56,438 nucleotides of DNA from Betaproteobacteria bacterium (GCA_013289985.1 JABCYW010000025.1:1-56438); one strand, 5' to 3'; positions 1 through 12,641 are shown, counted from the first letter of the stretch. A program made the numbers and translations. Notes: generated by a model not told the origin, from the letters alone.

Positions 1-1
1 G

Positions 2-838
2 CTGGAGGGCGCCGTCGTCGCGCGCGAGCCGGTTCGCATGCGGGTCACGCCCGACGGCGGCGCGACCACGCGCACGCTCACGGCGGCCATCGACCAGATC
101 GATCCGTTCTCGGTCCCCAAGCCCGGCGACAAGGCCCTGGGTCTCGGCCTCGTCGCCCGGATCGGCACGATCATGCCCGATGGCGCCGCCGCCAATTCCG
201 GCCTGCGGGTGAACGACCTGGTGCTGCGCATCGACGGAAAGCAGGTCGACGACGCCGGTGCGGTGCGGGCGGCGATCGTGGCCAGCGGCGCAAGTGGAAC
301 GCCGCGAACCATGAGCTGGGAAGTCGAACGCGATGGCCGGACGGTCGTCGTTCCCGTGACCGCTCGCATGGAGGCCAGCGGCGAGGCCGCGGTGGCGCGC
401 GCGGGCATCGGCTTCGAGCATGGCATCGTTCGCGCGGGCCCGCTCGAGGCGGTCCGGCTCGGCGCCGTGCAGACCTGGCGCCAGGGCAAGTCGCGCTTGC
501 AAATCTTTGCAATGATGCTCACCGGCCAGCTGTCCACGAAGGTCATCGGCGGGCCCGGCACCATCGCGGTCGCAGCGAGCGCGTCCGCGCAGCAGGGGCT
601 GACGCAGTTCGTGAGCTTCCTGGCGATGGTCAGCCTGGGTCTTGGGGTACTGAACCTGCTGCCGATCCCCATGCTCGATGGGGGGACGCTGCTGTATTAT
701 CTGTTCGAGGGTGCGACCGGTCGCCCGGTCTCCGAACTGTGGCAAGTCTGGCTGCAGCGCGGCGGGGCATTGATACTCCTGCTGCTGATGACTCTCGCCC
801 TTTCCAACGACGTGGTCCGCTATCTGGGCCCGCAATAA
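2..838 (+). CDS. rseP: RseP site-2 zinc metalloprotease, 3' part (partial)
   Basis: The reading frame is already open at base 2, so the 5' end lies outside the window; about 278 C-terminal residues are visible. They hold a PDZ domain (the GAAANSGLRVNDLVLRIDG stretch) and the C-terminal membrane part with the family motif NLLPIPMLDGG, whose Asp is a zinc ligand in site-2 proteases. The HExxH motif would be in the missing part. Family role: intramembrane cleavage of the anti-sigma factor RseA, releasing sigma-E under envelope stress. The stop is 7 bases before bamA, so both are probably co-transcribed, the usual order in Beta- and Gammaproteobacteria. Confidence 0.93.
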   Translation: MEGAVVAREPVRMRVTPDGGATTRTLTAAIDQIDPFSVPKPGDKALGLGLVARIGTIMPDGAAANSGLRVNDLVLRIDGKQVDDAGAVRAAIVASGASGTPRTMSWEVERDGRTVVVPVTARMEASGEAAVARAGIGFEHGIVRAGPLEAVRLGAVQTWRQGKSRLQIFAMMLTGQLSTKVIGGPGTIAVAASASAQQGLTQFVSFLAMVSLGLGVLNLLPIPMLDGGTLLYYLFEGATGRPVSELWQVWLQRGGALILLLLMTLALSNDVVRYLGPQ

Positions 839-845
839 ACTCCTG

Positions 846-3152
846 ATGTCTTCACTCTTCCCGAGCCTGATGCGCCCCGTTGCTGCCTGCGTTGTTTCCG
901 TTGGCGCCGTGCTTCCCTTCGCCGCACAGGCGATCGAACCATTCCAGATTCGCGATATTCGCGTCGAAGGCCTGCAACGTACCGACCCGGGCAGCGTGTT
1001 CTCGGTGCTGCCCTTCCGCGTGGGCGACGGCTATTCGGACGAGAAGGCGGCCGCGGCGCTGCGCGCGCTGTTCGCCACGGGCCTGTTCAAGGACGTGCGC
1101 ATCGACGTCGAAGGCGACGTCGTGGTCGTGATCGTCGACGAACGCGCCACCATCGCGTCGGTGAACTTCCTGGGCACCAAGGAGTTCGACAAGGACACGC
1201 TGGTCAAGGCCCTGAAGGACGCGGGCATCGGCGAAGGCCTGCCGTTCGACAAGGCCGTGGTCGACCGCGCCGAGCAGGAAATCAAGCGCCAGTACCTGGG
1301 CCACAGCCTGTACGCGGCCGAGGTCGTCACCACGGTCACGCCGCTGGAACGCAACCGCGTCAACGTCACGTTCAAGGTGTCCGAGGGCGACGTCGCGCAC
1401 ATCCGCGACATCCACATCATCGGCAGCAAGGCGTTCTCCGAGTCCAAGCTGATCGACCAGATGGACCTGACCACGGGCGGCTGGCTCACCTGGTACACGA
1501 AGTCCGACCGCTACTCGCGCACCAAGCTCAACGCCGACCTGGAAAAGCTGCGCGCGTTCTACCTGAACAAGGGCTACCTCGAGTTCGACATCACGTCCAC
1601 GCAGGTCACGATCTCGCCGGACAAGCAGACCATCAGCGTCACCATCACCGTCACCGAGGGCCAGCCCTACGTCGTGACCGCGGTGCGCCTGGAAGGCAAC
1701 TATCTCGGCCGCGACGCCCAGTTCAAGAACCTTGTGCGGCTCAAGCCGGGCGCCGAGTACCACGGCGACGACGTCACCACCACCATCCGCTCGTTCACCG
1801 ACCTGTTCGGCAACTACGGCTACGCGTTCGCGCACGTCGAGCCGCATCCCGAGATCGACCGCAAGACGGGCCAGGTCGTGGTGGTGCTGGCCGCCGACCC
1901 GGGCCGCCGCGCGTACGTGCGCCGCGTCAACCTGTCGGGCAACACCATCACCCGCGACGAAGTCATCCGCCGCGAGTTCCGCCAGTTCGAATCGGCCTGG
2001 TACGACGGCTCCAAGATCAAGCTCTCGCGCGACCGCGTCGACCGCCTCGGCTTCTTCAGCTCGGTGGACGTCGACACCAACGACGTGCCCGGCGCGCCCG
2101 ACCAGGTCGACCTCACCGTCAACGTCGTCGAGAAGCCCACCGGCAGCCTGACGCTGGCGGCCGGCTACTCGCAGGCCGACAAGATCTCGCTGACGGGCTC
2201 CATCAAGAAGGAGAACGTGTTCGGCTCGGGCAACTACCTCTCGCTCGACGTGAGCACGGCGCACACCAACAAGAACCTGTCGGTGAGCGAGACCAACCCG
2301 TACTTCACCGACGACGGCATCTCGCGCACGATCGACGTCTATTACCGCACCTCGCGCCCGATCAACAGCTCGGGCGACGCGTACGCGGTGTCCACGCCGG
2401 GCGCCGACATCCGCTTCGGCCTGCCGTACTCCGAGTTCGACACGGTGTTCGTGGGCTTCGGCGCCGAGATGACCCACATCGGCACGCTGCAGGGCGTGCC
2501 CAACAGCTACTACGACTTCGTCGGCCAGTTCGGCAACTGGGCCAGCTCCTTCCCCATCACGGCGGGCTGGGCGCGCGACGAACGCGACAGCGGCATCTCG
2601 CCCACCTCGGGCCGCTACGCGCGCCTCAACAGCGACTTCTCGATCTTCGGCGACGTGCAGTACGCCCGCCTGAACGGCCAGGTCACGCAGTACTTCGACC
2701 TCGGGGGCCACTTCTCGCTGGGCGTGAATGCCGAAATCGGCTACGGCACCGGACTGAACGGCAAGCCGTACCCGGTGTTCAAGAACTTCTATGGCGGCGG
2801 CCTCGGCTCCGTCCGGGTGTTCGAACAGGGCTCGCTGGGCAAGGAGTCGGTCGACGTCACCGGCGCCTTCATCGGCGGCGCGAAGAAGTTCAACCTCAAC
2901 AACGAGCTCTACATCCCGGTGCCGGGCGCCGACAAGGACAAGAGCCTGCGACTGTTCGCGTTCTTCGACGCCGGCAACGTCTGGTCCGAACGCGAGCATT
3001 TCGACTTCACCACGTTGCGCGCGTCCGCCGGCCTGGGCCTGAGCTGGACGTCGCCGGTCGGCCCGTTCAAGTTGAGCTACGGCTTGCCGGTGCGTGCCGA
3101 GCCAAACGATAGAATTCAGCGATTCCAGTTCCAAGTCGGTACCGCGTTTTGA
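846..3152 (+). CDS. bamA: Outer membrane assembly factor BamA (Omp85)
   Basis: 768 residues, the normal length for BamA. A signal peptide ends near AAQA (about residue 29), followed by five POTRA repeats (about 30-430) and a 16-strand barrel ending in Phe (last residues VGTAF), the usual C-terminal signal of barrel proteins. It is the core of the BAM complex that folds and inserts outer membrane proteins. It lies 7 bases after rseP, and its TGA overlaps the ATG of skp by one base, so the three genes form one envelope-biogenesis transcript. No odd features; the opposite strand is open for almost the whole length, which is a GC-bias shadow. Confidence 0.97.
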   Translation: MSSLFPSLMRPVAACVVSVGAVLPFAAQAIEPFQIRDIRVEGLQRTDPGSVFSVLPFRVGDGYSDEKAAAALRALFATGLFKDVRIDVEGDVVVVIVDERATIASVNFLGTKEFDKDTLVKALKDAGIGEGLPFDKAVVDRAEQEIKRQYLGHSLYAAEVVTTVTPLERNRVNVTFKVSEGDVAHIRDIHIIGSKAFSESKLIDQMDLTTGGWLTWYTKSDRYSRTKLNADLEKLRAFYLNKGYLEFDITSTQVTISPDKQTISVTITVTEGQPYVVTAVRLEGNYLGRDAQFKNLVRLKPGAEYHGDDVTTTIRSFTDLFGNYGYAFAHVEPHPEIDRKTGQVVVVLAADPGRRAYVRRVNLSGNTITRDEVIRREFRQFESAWYDGSKIKLSRDRVDRLGFFSSVDVDTNDVPGAPDQVDLTVNVVEKPTGSLTLAAGYSQADKISLTGSIKKENVFGSGNYLSLDVSTAHTNKNLSVSETNPYFTDDGISRTIDVYYRTSRPINSSGDAYAVSTPGADIRFGLPYSEFDTVFVGFGAEMTHIGTLQGVPNSYYDFVGQFGNWASSFPITAGWARDERDSGISPTSGRYARLNSDFSIFGDVQYARLNGQVTQYFDLGGHFSLGVNAEIGYGTGLNGKPYPVFKNFYGGGLGSVRVFEQGSLGKESVDVTGAFIGGAKKFNLNNELYIPVPGADKDKSLRLFAFFDAGNVWSEREHFDFTTLRASAGLGLSWTSPVGPFKLSYGLPVRAEPNDRIQRFQFQVGTAF

Positions 3153-3673
3153 TGAAAGTCCGTTCCATGAAAATGTTTCTCGCCCTGCTGCTGGCCGGTG
3201 TGTCGACGATCGCGGTCTCGGCCCAAGCGCAAGAATTGAAGATCGGCTACGTCAACAGCGAACGCGTCCTGCGCGAGGCCGAGCCGGCCAAGCGCGCCCA
3301 GGCCAAGCTGGAAGCCGAGTTCGGCAAGCGCGAAAAGGACCTGAACGACCAGAACGCCTCGCTGCGCGCCCAGGCCGAGAAGCTCGACCGTGACGCGCCG
3401 ACGCTGTCCGAGGCCGAGAAGGCGCGCCGCCAGCGCGAACTCGTCGAGCTCGACCGCGACCTGCAGCGCAAGCACCGCGAGTTCCAGGAAGACCTCACGC
3501 AGCGCAAGAACGAGGAACTGTCCAACGTGTCGGAGCGTGCCCAGCGCACGATCAAGGCGATCGGCGAATCCGAGCACTACGACCTCATCATCCAGGACCA
3601 GCTGGTGTTCTACGTGAGCCCCCGTGTCGACCTGACCAAGAAGGTCATCGACGCGCTGAACGCCAGCAAGTAA
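3152..3673 (+). CDS. skp: Periplasmic chaperone Skp/OmpH
   Basis: 173 residues. The N-terminus is a signal peptide (MKMFLALLLAGVSTIAVSA, cut near AQA), and the mature part is a charged, Gln/Lys/Glu-rich coiled coil, as expected for the tentacles of the trimeric holdase Skp. It carries unfolded outer membrane proteins across the periplasm to BamA. I start it at the ATG overlapping the bamA stop (TGATG); a TTG three bases earlier and an ATG at 3167 are alternatives. The position between bamA and lpxD is the conserved one. Confidence 0.93.
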   Translation: MKVRSMKMFLALLLAGVSTIAVSAQAQELKIGYVNSERVLREAEPAKRAQAKLEAEFGKREKDLNDQNASLRAQAEKLDRDAPTLSEAEKARRQRELVELDRDLQRKHREFQEDLTQRKNEELSNVSERAQRTIKAIGESEHYDLIIQDQLVFYVSPRVDLTKKVIDALNASK

Positions 3674-3692
3674 GCCCCCGAAAGACCGCGAC

Positions 3693-4733
3693 ATGAACTC
3701 AGTTCGCCTGGGTGAGATCGTTGCGGCGCTGGGCGGAGAACTGCGGGGAGACCCCGCACACGAGATCGCACGCATCGCCCCGCTGGAGACGGCCGGCGGC
3801 GATGCGATCACGTTCGTCGCGCAGGCCCGGCTGCGCCCCTTGCTCGAGGCCAGCATGGCCGGGGCGATCGTCGTCGCTCCCTCGCTGTCCGCCGCCGCGC
3901 CCAACGGCCGCCAACTGGTCGTCACCGACGATCCCTACCTGTACTTCGCGCGCCTGACGCAGTGGTGGGCGAAGCGCCTGCGCCCGGCGCCGGCCGCCGG
4001 CGTGCATCCGTCCGCCGTGGTCGCGCCCGATGCCACGGTGGCCGCCAGCGCCGTCATCGGTCCGGGCGTGGTCGTCGAGTCCGGCGCCGTCATCGGCGAG
4101 CGGGTCCGGCTCGGCGCGCACTGCGTCGTCGGCGCGGGCTCGAGCGTGGGCGCCGACAGCCTGCTGCATCCGCGCGTCACGATCGCGGCCGGCTGCAGCA
4201 TCGGCGAGCGCTGCGTGTTCCAGAGCGGCGCCGTCATCGGCGCCGACGGCTTCGGCATCGCGCCCACGCAAGGGCGCTGGGAACGCATCGAACAGCTCGG
4301 CGGCGTGCGCATCGGCAACGACGTCGACATCGGCGCGAACACCTGCGTGGATCGCGGGGCGCTAGCGGACACCGTGCTGGAAGACGGCGTCAAGCTGGAC
4401 AACCAGATCCAGATCGGGCACAACTGCCACATCGGCGCCCACACCGTGATGGCCGCCTGCGTGGGCATCGCCGGAAGCACCAGGGTGGGCCGCAACGTGA
4501 TGATCGGCGGGGCCGCGATGATCCAGGGCCACATCGAGATCGCCGACGGCGTCGTGGTGTCGGCCTCCACGATGGTGATGCACTCCCTGAAGAAGAAGGG
4601 CACCTACACGGCCATCTTCCCGGTGGACGAGCACGCCAGCTGGGAAAAGAACGCGGTCACGCTGCGCAACCTGTACGCCCTGCGCGAGCGCGTCCGGGCC
4701 CTCGAGAAGAACGCTCGCAAAGACAATGAATGA
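3693..4733 (+). CDS. lpxD: UDP-3-O-acylglucosamine N-acyltransferase LpxD
   Basis: 346 residues, normal for LpxD. An N-terminal uridine-binding domain (about 1-105) is followed by a left-handed beta-helix of hexapeptide repeats ([IV]GxxxxI type, about 110-310) and a C-terminal helix rich in Lys/Arg. The catalytic His is His243 in QIGHNCHIG. It transfers the second 3-hydroxyacyl chain to UDP-3-O-acyl-glucosamine in lipid A synthesis. It follows skp by 19 bases and overlaps fabZ by 8 bases, which suggests translational coupling. Confidence 0.96.
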   Translation: MNSVRLGEIVAALGGELRGDPAHEIARIAPLETAGGDAITFVAQARLRPLLEASMAGAIVVAPSLSAAAPNGRQLVVTDDPYLYFARLTQWWAKRLRPAPAAGVHPSAVVAPDATVAASAVIGPGVVVESGAVIGERVRLGAHCVVGAGSSVGADSLLHPRVTIAAGCSIGERCVFQSGAVIGADGFGIAPTQGRWERIEQLGGVRIGNDVDIGANTCVDRGALADTVLEDGVKLDNQIQIGHNCHIGAHTVMAACVGIAGSTRVGRNVMIGGAAMIQGHIEIADGVVVSASTMVMHSLKKKGTYTAIFPVDEHASWEKNAVTLRNLYALRERVRALEKNARKDNE

Positions 4734-5187
4734 GACTCCCATGTTGATGGACATCCACCAGATCATCAAGAAGCTGCCGCACCGCTATCCGTTCCTGCTC
4801 GTCGACCGCGTGCTCGAGCTCGAGAAGGATGTGCGCATCAAGGCGCTGAAGAACGTCACGATCAACGAGCCGTTCTTCAACGGGCACTTCCCGAACCGTC
4901 CGGTGATGCCGGGCGTGCTGATGCTCGAGGCGCTGGCCCAGGCCTCGGCGCTGCTGTCGTTCTCGTCGGAGGGCGAGACGTCCGACGGCTCGCGCCTGTA
5001 CTACTTCGCGGGCATCGACGGCGCGCGCTTCAAGCGCGTGGTGGAGCCGGGCGACCAGCTGATCCTCGAGTCGACGATCACGCGCAAGAAGGGCGCCATC
5101 TACAAGTACGCGACGCGCGCCACCGTGGACGGCGAGCTGGCCGTCGAGGCCGAGCTGATGTGCACCGTGCGGTCGGTCGAGGCCTGA
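4726..5187 (+). CDS. fabZ: 3-hydroxyacyl-ACP dehydratase FabZ
   Basis: 153 residues with the hot-dog fold sequence of FabZ. The catalytic pair is His54 in [10 protein letters not shown] and Glu68 in MLEALAQ. It dehydrates 3-hydroxyacyl-ACP in fatty acid synthesis and competes with LpxA/LpxD for the same substrates, which explains its place inside the lpx cluster. The ATG at 4726 overlaps the end of lpxD; an ATG at 4741, after the lpxD stop, would give a protein five residues shorter and cannot be ruled out. Confidence 0.96.
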   Translation: MNETPMLMDIHQIIKKLPHRYPFLLVDRVLELEKDVRIKALKNVTINEPFFNGHFPNRPVMPGVLMLEALAQASALLSFSSEGETSDGSRLYYFAGIDGARFKRVVEPGDQLILESTITRKKGAIYKYATRATVDGELAVEAELMCTVRSVEA

Positions 5188-5204
5188 GCCCGTCGGAAGC
5201 GTCC

Positions 5205-5993
5205 ATGAGCCTGATCCATCCCACCGCGCTGGTCGATCCGGCGGCCGAACTCGACTCGACCGTCAGCGTCGGCCCGTACACCGTCATCGGACCGCACGTT
5301 CGCATCGCCGCGGGCACCAAGGTCGGCCCGCACTGCGTGATCGAGGGCCGCACCACCATCGGCCGCGACAACACGTTCTACCAGTTCAGCTCCATCGGGG
5401 CCATGTCGCAGGACATGAGCCACAAGGGCGAGATCACCGAGCTGCGCATCGGCGACCGCAACACCGTGCGCGAGTTCTGCACGCTCAACACCGGCACCTA
5501 CAAGGAAGACGGCGTCACCCGCATCGGCTCGGACAACTGGATCATGGCCTACGTGCACGTCGCGCACGACGTGCGCCTGGGCGACCGCACGGTGCTCGCC
5601 AACGGCGTCACGCTGGCCGGCCACGTGCATGTGGGTGACTGGGCCGTCATCGGCGGCCTGTCGGGCGTGCACCAGTTCGTGCACGTCGGCGCGCACGCGA
5701 TGATCGGCTTCCAGGCCCACGTGGCGCAGGACGTGCCGCCTTTCATGGTGGCCGACGGCAACCCGATGGCGCTGCGGGCCGTCAACCTCACGGGCCTGAA
5801 GCGCCGCGATTTCACCGCCGAGCAGATCGCGGCCATCCGCACCATGCACAAGGCGCTGTACCGCAAGGGCCAGCCGCTGGATCTCGCCAAGGCCGAGATC
5901 GAGGCCATGCGCGGCGACGACACGCGCGTCAATGGCGACATTGACACGATGCTCGCGTTCATCGCGTCGGCTACCCGCGGCCTCGTCCGCTAG
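5205..5993 (+). CDS. lpxA: UDP-N-acetylglucosamine O-acyltransferase LpxA
   Basis: 262 residues, exactly the usual LpxA size. The start MSLIHPTALVDP matches the family N-terminus, so an in-frame extension upstream into fabZ is rejected. Hexapeptide repeats form the beta-helix (about 5-190), followed by a helical C-terminal domain. The His-x-x-His pair is His118 and His121 (HVAH); His121 should be the catalytic base. It performs the first step of lipid A synthesis, adding a 3-hydroxyacyl chain from ACP. It sits 17 bases after fabZ and 10 bases before lpxB. Confidence 0.96.
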   Translation: MSLIHPTALVDPAAELDSTVSVGPYTVIGPHVRIAAGTKVGPHCVIEGRTTIGRDNTFYQFSSIGAMSQDMSHKGEITELRIGDRNTVREFCTLNTGTYKEDGVTRIGSDNWIMAYVHVAHDVRLGDRTVLANGVTLAGHVHVGDWAVIGGLSGVHQFVHVGAHAMIGFQAHVAQDVPPFMVADGNPMALRAVNLTGLKRRDFTAEQIAAIRTMHKALYRKGQPLDLAKAEIEAMRGDDTRVNGDIDTMLAFIASATRGLVR

Positions 5994-6003
5994 TCCGGCG
6001 TCG

Positions 6004-7182
6004 ATGAGCCCCGCGCCTGCGTCCACGCAGTTTCCGCACGACGCCGAGGCGTTGCGCCTGGGCATGGTGGCCGGCGAGACCTCCGGCGACCTGCTGGCCA
6101 GCCTGCTGCTGCAGGGCCTGAAGGCGCGTTGGCCCGCCCTGGCCGCCGGCGGCATCGGCGGCCCGCGCATGGTCGGGCTCGGCTTCGACGCGTGGTGGCC
6201 GGCCGAGAAGCTCTCGCTGTTCGGCTACGTCGACGTGCTGCTGAACTACCGCGAACTGGTGGGCATTCGCAACGCGCTGGGCGACCGCCTGATCGCGGAG
6301 CGGCCCGACGTCTTCGTGGGCGTCGACGCGCCCGACTTCAACTTCGGGCTCGAGAAGCGCCTGCGCGAGGCGGGGATCAAGACCGTGCACTTCGTGTGCC
6401 CGTCGATCTGGGCCTGGCGCGGCGAGCGCGTGCACACGCTGGCCGCGTCGGCCGACCACGTGCTGTGCCTGTTCCCGTTCGAGCCCGACCTGCTGCGCGC
6501 GCACGGCATCAAGGCCACCTACGTGGGCCACCCGCTGGCCCAGGTGATTCCGTTCGAGCCCGATCGCGCGGCCGCGCGCGCCGCGCTGAACCTGCCCGAG
6601 ACGGCCCAGGTGGTGGCGCTGCTGCCCGGCAGTCGGCGCTCCGAGATCAAGCTGATCGCGCCGCGCGTGCTGGCCGCCGCGGCCATCCTGCATCGCCAGC
6701 GTCCGGGCCTGCGCTTCGTGCTGCCGGTGGCCCACGGCATGCGCGCGCTGGTCGAGCCGCTGCTGCTGCGCCACGCGCCCGGCGTGCCGGTAGACCTGCT
6801 CGACGGCCGCTCGCACGACGCGCTGGCCGCCTGCGACGTCACGCTGGTGGCCAGCGGCACCGCCACGCTGGAGGCCGCGCTGTTCAAGCGGCCGATGGTC
6901 ATCACCTACGTGGTGGGCTGGTTCAACGCGCTGCGCATGAAGCGCCTGCGGCTGCAGCCCTGGGTGGGCCTGCCCAACGTGTTGTGCCGCGACTTCATCG
7001 TGCCCGAACTCCTGCAGGAAGCCGCCAGCCCGGAGGCGCTCGCCCGAGCGACAATCGAGTGGCTGGACGATCCCGCGCGCCGCGAGCGCGTGCGCGTCCG
7101 ATTCCTCGAACTGCACCACCTGCTGCGCCGCGACACGGTGCGGGAGTCCGCCGATGCCATCGCGCAAGTTGTCAAAGCCTGA
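6004..7182 (+). CDS. lpxB: Lipid-A-disaccharide synthase LpxB
   Basis: 392 residues, a GT19 glycosyltransferase. The N-terminus [12 protein letters not shown] is the hallmark LpxB motif, and the C-terminal half carries the nucleotide-sugar binding region around [10 protein letters not shown] and VASGTATLE. It joins UDP-2,3-diacylglucosamine and lipid X into the lipid A disaccharide at the inner membrane. I start it at ATG 6004, 10 bases after lpxA; a longer frame reaching back into lpxA has no family support. Its 3' end overlaps rnhB by 29 bases. Confidence 0.95.
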   Translation: MSPAPASTQFPHDAEALRLGMVAGETSGDLLASLLLQGLKARWPALAAGGIGGPRMVGLGFDAWWPAEKLSLFGYVDVLLNYRELVGIRNALGDRLIAERPDVFVGVDAPDFNFGLEKRLREAGIKTVHFVCPSIWAWRGERVHTLAASADHVLCLFPFEPDLLRAHGIKATYVGHPLAQVIPFEPDRAAARAALNLPETAQVVALLPGSRRSEIKLIAPRVLAAAAILHRQRPGLRFVLPVAHGMRALVEPLLLRHAPGVPVDLLDGRSHDALAACDVTLVASGTATLEAALFKRPMVITYVVGWFNALRMKRLRLQPWVGLPNVLCRDFIVPELLQEAASPEALARATIEWLDDPARRERVRVRFLELHHLLRRDTVRESADAIAQVVKA

Positions 7183-7792
7183 ACAGATCTCCCTGCGTTT
7201 CGACGCCAACGAAGGGCTGGTGGCGGGTGTCGACGAAGCAGGGCGCGGCCCGCTGGCCGGTCCGGTGGTGGCCGCCGCGGTCATCCTCGACGACCTCAAG
7301 CGCATCAAGGGCCTCAACGATTCCAAGCAGCTCACGCCGCTCAGGCGCGAGCGCCTGTTCGACGAGATCCGCGCGCATGCGCTGGCCTTCTGCGTGGCCG
7401 AGGCCACGGTCGCCGAGATCGACGAGCTCAACATCCTGCACGCCACGATGCTGGCCATGAAGCGCGCCGTCGAGGGCCTGCGCCTGCCGCCGCACAAGGT
7501 GCTGGTGGACGGCAACCGGCTGCCCACGATCCGCATCCGCGCCGAGGCCATCGTCGGCGGCGACGCGAAGGTGGCGGCCATCGCCGCCGCGTCCATCCTG
7601 GCCAAGGTCACGCGCGACCGGATGTGTGTCGAGCACGAGCTGCGCTACCCGCAGTACGGCTTCGGCACCCACAAGGGCTACGGCACCGCGGCCCACCTGG
7701 CCGCGCTCGACGAGCACGGCCCGTGCGCGTGGCACCGCCAGACGTTCGGGCCCGTGCGCCTCGCGGCCCTGCGCAAGGCCTGCGTGGAATGA
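7154..7792 (+). CDS. rnhB: Ribonuclease HII
   Basis: 212 residues. The active site Asp27-Glu28 lies in [14 protein letters not shown], the third acidic residue is Asp119 in LVDGNRLP, and the C-terminal [13 protein letters not shown] motif is present. It removes RNA from RNA-DNA hybrids and single ribonucleotides from DNA. The ATG at 7154 overlaps the lpxB end by 29 bases; no later start fits the conserved N-terminus better. It overlaps the next gene by 4 bases (ATGA). The lpxB-rnhB pairing is conserved among Proteobacteria. Confidence 0.95.
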   Translation: MPSRKLSKPEQISLRFDANEGLVAGVDEAGRGPLAGPVVAAAVILDDLKRIKGLNDSKQLTPLRRERLFDEIRAHALAFCVAEATVAEIDELNILHATMLAMKRAVEGLRLPPHKVLVDGNRLPTIRIRAEAIVGGDAKVAAIAAASILAKVTRDRMCVEHELRYPQYGFGTHKGYGTAAHLAALDEHGPCAWHRQTFGPVRLAALRKACVE

Positions 7793-8577
7793 CCATCGTC
7801 CGCCAGGTCACCTCGCGCCACAACGACCTGTTCAAGGATCTGCGCCGGCTGCTCACCGAGCCGACGGCCTACCGCAAGCTGGGCCGGGTCTGGCTGGAGG
7901 GCGACCACCTGTGCCGGGCGCTTCTCGAGCGCGGGCGAGCGCCCGTGCGCGCGATCGTCACCGAGTCGGGCTGGGCCACGCCGGCGCTCGAATCGCTCGC
8001 ACGAAGCGCGCCCGAGGTGGTGTGCATCCCGGACGCGCTCATGAAGGAGCTGAGCGGCCTGGAGTCGCCGGCGAGCATCGGCTTCCTCATCGAGGCCGAC
8101 ACCGCCGCCCTGCCGCAGCCGGGCCGCGACACGATCGTGCTCGACCGCCTGCAGGATCCGGGCAACGTCGGCAGCATCCTGCGCACGGCGTCGGCGATGG
8201 GCTTCGCCCAGGTCGTCGCGCTCAAGGGCAGCGTGGCCCTGTGGTCGCCCAAGGTGCTGCGCGCCGGCATGGGCGCGCACTTCGCGCTGACTCTGGTGGA
8301 GGGCGCGGCGATCGCCGACGTCGCCGCGCTGGGCCTGCCCATCGTCGGCACCCACCTGCGCGATGCGCAGTGGCTGCACGAGACGACGCTGCCGCGCCCG
8401 CTGGCCTGGGTGTTCGGCCACGAAGGGCAGGGCATGAGCGAGGCGGTGACGGCGGCCTGCACGCTGCGAGTGCGCATCGCGCAGCCGGGCGGCGAGGAGT
8501 CGCTGAACGTGGCGGCCGCCGCGGCCATGTGCCTCTACGAAGCGGCGCGACAACGTGCGCAGGGCGTGTCCTCTTGA
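7789..8577 (+). CDS. TrmH/SpoU-family RNA 2'-O-methyltransferase
   Basis: 262 residues with an N-terminal substrate-binding domain (about 1-100) and a C-terminal SPOUT domain. The three SpoU motifs are readable: [29 protein letters not shown] and [14 protein letters not shown]. Such enzymes use SAM bound in a trefoil knot to methylate ribose 2'-OH groups in rRNA or tRNA. The target cannot be read from sequence; RlmB-like or an L30e-type 23S rRNA methylase is most likely. The start ATG overlaps the rnhB stop, so both are probably co-translated. Confidence 0.9.
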   Translation: MTIVRQVTSRHNDLFKDLRRLLTEPTAYRKLGRVWLEGDHLCRALLERGRAPVRAIVTESGWATPALESLARSAPEVVCIPDALMKELSGLESPASIGFLIEADTAALPQPGRDTIVLDRLQDPGNVGSILRTASAMGFAQVVALKGSVALWSPKVLRAGMGAHFALTLVEGAAIADVAALGLPIVGTHLRDAQWLHETTLPRPLAWVFGHEGQGMSEAVTAACTLRVRIAQPGGEESLNVAAAAAMCLYEAARQRAQGVSS

Positions 8578-8594
8578 CCATCGCCACCGTCCGC

Positions 8595-9155
8595 ATGTAC
8601 TTCTGGACGTCGCCCCAGCGGCAACGGCTTCAGCAGTACCTGGGATTCACGCAGGGCGGATTCGAGGAATGGTTCAAGCGGCGGCTCAAGCCGATCCGCG
8701 AGCAACTGCGGGGACCCGAGGTGAAGGGGGTCGGCATCGTCAACTTCATGTTCTGCGACGGATCCCCGTCGATGATGGGCGGCAGGCATGGCGAGTGGAC
8801 GAAGGCGCTGAGCACGCTGCAGTTCACCTGGAACTGTGATCTGGAGGCGCTGCGCGACCAGCCGCCGCTCGAGAACGTGGAGCGGCTGATGCGCTTTGCC
8901 GGCTCCTGGTGCGCGCAGGCGCCGTGGCCGCAGGTGCACGCGGTGGGCGAGGCCCTGGCCGCGCCGCTGAGCGAGGCCGACCGTGCCAGCCTGCTGCCGT
9001 TCCTCACCTGGCCGCGCGAGGACTGGTTCAGGAAGCGGCTGTATTCGGGCGAGCAGCTGGAGCTGGCGATGGCGAACGCCCGGCGCGACGTGGCACCGGC
9101 GTTGCGCGAGGCGCGTTACCTGAAGCCGAAGCGCGGTCCCGCGCCGAGTCAGTAG
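8595..9155 (+). CDS. Conserved-looking protein of unknown function
   Basis: 186 residues; I do not recognise the family. It is rich in Trp, Arg and Phe, has no signal peptide or membrane segment, and has no clear catalytic motif. A central MFCDGSPSMMGGRHGEW stretch looks structured. Codon use matches the neighbours, and the frame follows the methylase on the same strand, supporting a real gene. The start is uncertain: ATG 8595, or a TTG at 8574 that overlaps the upstream stop. Its end overlaps the convergent ppsR gene by 7 bases. Confidence 0.65.
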   Translation: MYFWTSPQRQRLQQYLGFTQGGFEEWFKRRLKPIREQLRGPEVKGVGIVNFMFCDGSPSMMGGRHGEWTKALSTLQFTWNCDLEALRDQPPLENVERLMRFAGSWCAQAPWPQVHAVGEALAAPLSEADRASLLPFLTWPREDWFRKRLYSGEQLELAMANARRDVAPALREARYLKPKRGPAPSQ

Positions 9156-9973
9156 ATCAATTTGTCCGGCCGGATGTCGCGCAGGATGGTCGCCGCGATC
9201 TCCTCGATCGACTTGTGCGTGGACGACAGCCAGGAGATGCCGTTGCGCTTCATCATCGCCTCGGCCTCGCGCACCTCGTAGCGGCAGTTGTCCAGCGCCG
9301 CGTACTTGCTGTTGGGGCGGCGCTCGTTGCGGATCTGGGTGAGGCGCTCGGGGTCGATGGTCAGGCCGAAGCACTTGGCCTTGTAGGGCGCCAGCGTGGA
9401 CGGGAACTGGCCGCGCTCGAAGTCTTCGGGGATCAGCGGGTAGTTGGCGGCCTTGATGCCGTGCTGCATCGCCAGGTACAGCGTGGTGGGCGTCTTGCCG
9501 CAGCGGCTGACGCCCACCAGGATGACGTCGGCCGAGGCCAGGTTCTTGGCCGACTGGCCGTCGTCGTGGGCCAGCGAGAAGTTGATCGCCTCGATCCGCT
9601 CGTGGTATTCCTCGCTCTTGGCAGCGTCGGAGAAGCGGCCGACCCGGTGGTTCGACTTCATGCCGAACTCGTCCTCCAACGGCTCCACGAAGGTGCGGAA
9701 CATGTCCATCACGACGCCGGCGCAGTGCGGGGCGGTGATGACGGCGCGCACGTTCTCGGTGGCCATCGTGATGAAGACGATGGGCTTCTTGCCCTCCGCC
9801 TTGGCCGTGTGGTTGATCTCGTCGACCACCGCCAGGGCCTTGTCGATCGTGTCGATGAATGGCCGCCGCACCTTCCGGGGCTTGCCGGAGAACTGGGCCA
9901 GGATCGAGCTGCCGAACGTCTCGGCGGTGATGCCGGTGCCGTCGGAAACGAAGAAAACGGTGCGGTTGGGCAT
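9149..9973 (-). CDS. ppsR: PEP synthase regulatory protein (kinase/pyrophosphorylase)
   Basis: 274 residues starting MPNRTVFFVSDGTGITAE, the typical PpsR N-terminus (former DUF299). The P-loop is GVSRCGKTPTTLYLA. The family both phosphorylates PEP synthase on Thr with ADP, inactivating it, and removes the phosphate with Pi. It lies head-to-head with its expected target ppsA, 200 bases apart, so the shared intergenic region must hold promoters for both. In-frame codons upstream of ATG 9973 are not supported by family length. Confidence 0.95.
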   Translation of the reverse strand: MPNRTVFFVSDGTGITAETFGSSILAQFSGKPRKVRRPFIDTIDKALAVVDEINHTAKAEGKKPIVFITMATENVRAVITAPHCAGVVMDMFRTFVEPLEDEFGMKSNHRVGRFSDAAKSEEYHERIEAINFSLAHDDGQSAKNLASADVILVGVSRCGKTPTTLYLAMQHGIKAANYPLIPEDFERGQFPSTLAPYKAKCFGLTIDPERLTQIRNERRPNSKYAALDNCRYEVREAEAMMKRNGISWLSSTHKSIEEIAATILRDIRPDKLIY

Positions 9974-10173
9974 GTCCAGGGGTCGGGTTAGGGCTTCTGT
10001 CCTACCCGATGATAGGCAGTTACTCCGTAGAATCCCGGTCAACCCAGTCCTAAATCTTTCCGAACGCCAGATTCCATGTCCCGCTTCGAACGACAAGTCC
10101 AATCAGAAAGCGTCGAAGCGCCGCGTGTGAGCGACGGCCGGAGCCCGGTTTTTCATCATCAAGGAGTTTTCCC

Positions 10174-12585
<2,412 letters not shown>

Positions 12586-12596
12586 ACCGAGGGGCA

Positions 12597-12641
12597 CCCG
12601 CCCGAAACGCCACGGCCACCGTGGCAGCTCATTCGGGCGGG
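12597..12641 (+). terminator. Double hairpin behind ppsA
   Basis: Outer arms CCCGCCCGAA and TTCGGGCGGG enclose an inner hairpin GCCACGG-CCA-CCGTGGC, starting 12 bases after the ppsA stop. It is a strong stem but has no T run directly behind it, so termination is likely rather than certain. It separates ppsA from the ribosomal operon promoter. Confidence 0.5.

Noticed and set aside
852-3134. A 760-codon open frame on the - strand opposite bamA
   Set aside because: Composition is Arg/Ala/Val/Asp-rich without motifs; it is the shadow of bamA caused by GC-rich third positions. The same applies to long antisense frames over ppsA, rpoD, hrpA, dnaK, the S53 gene and the kinase.
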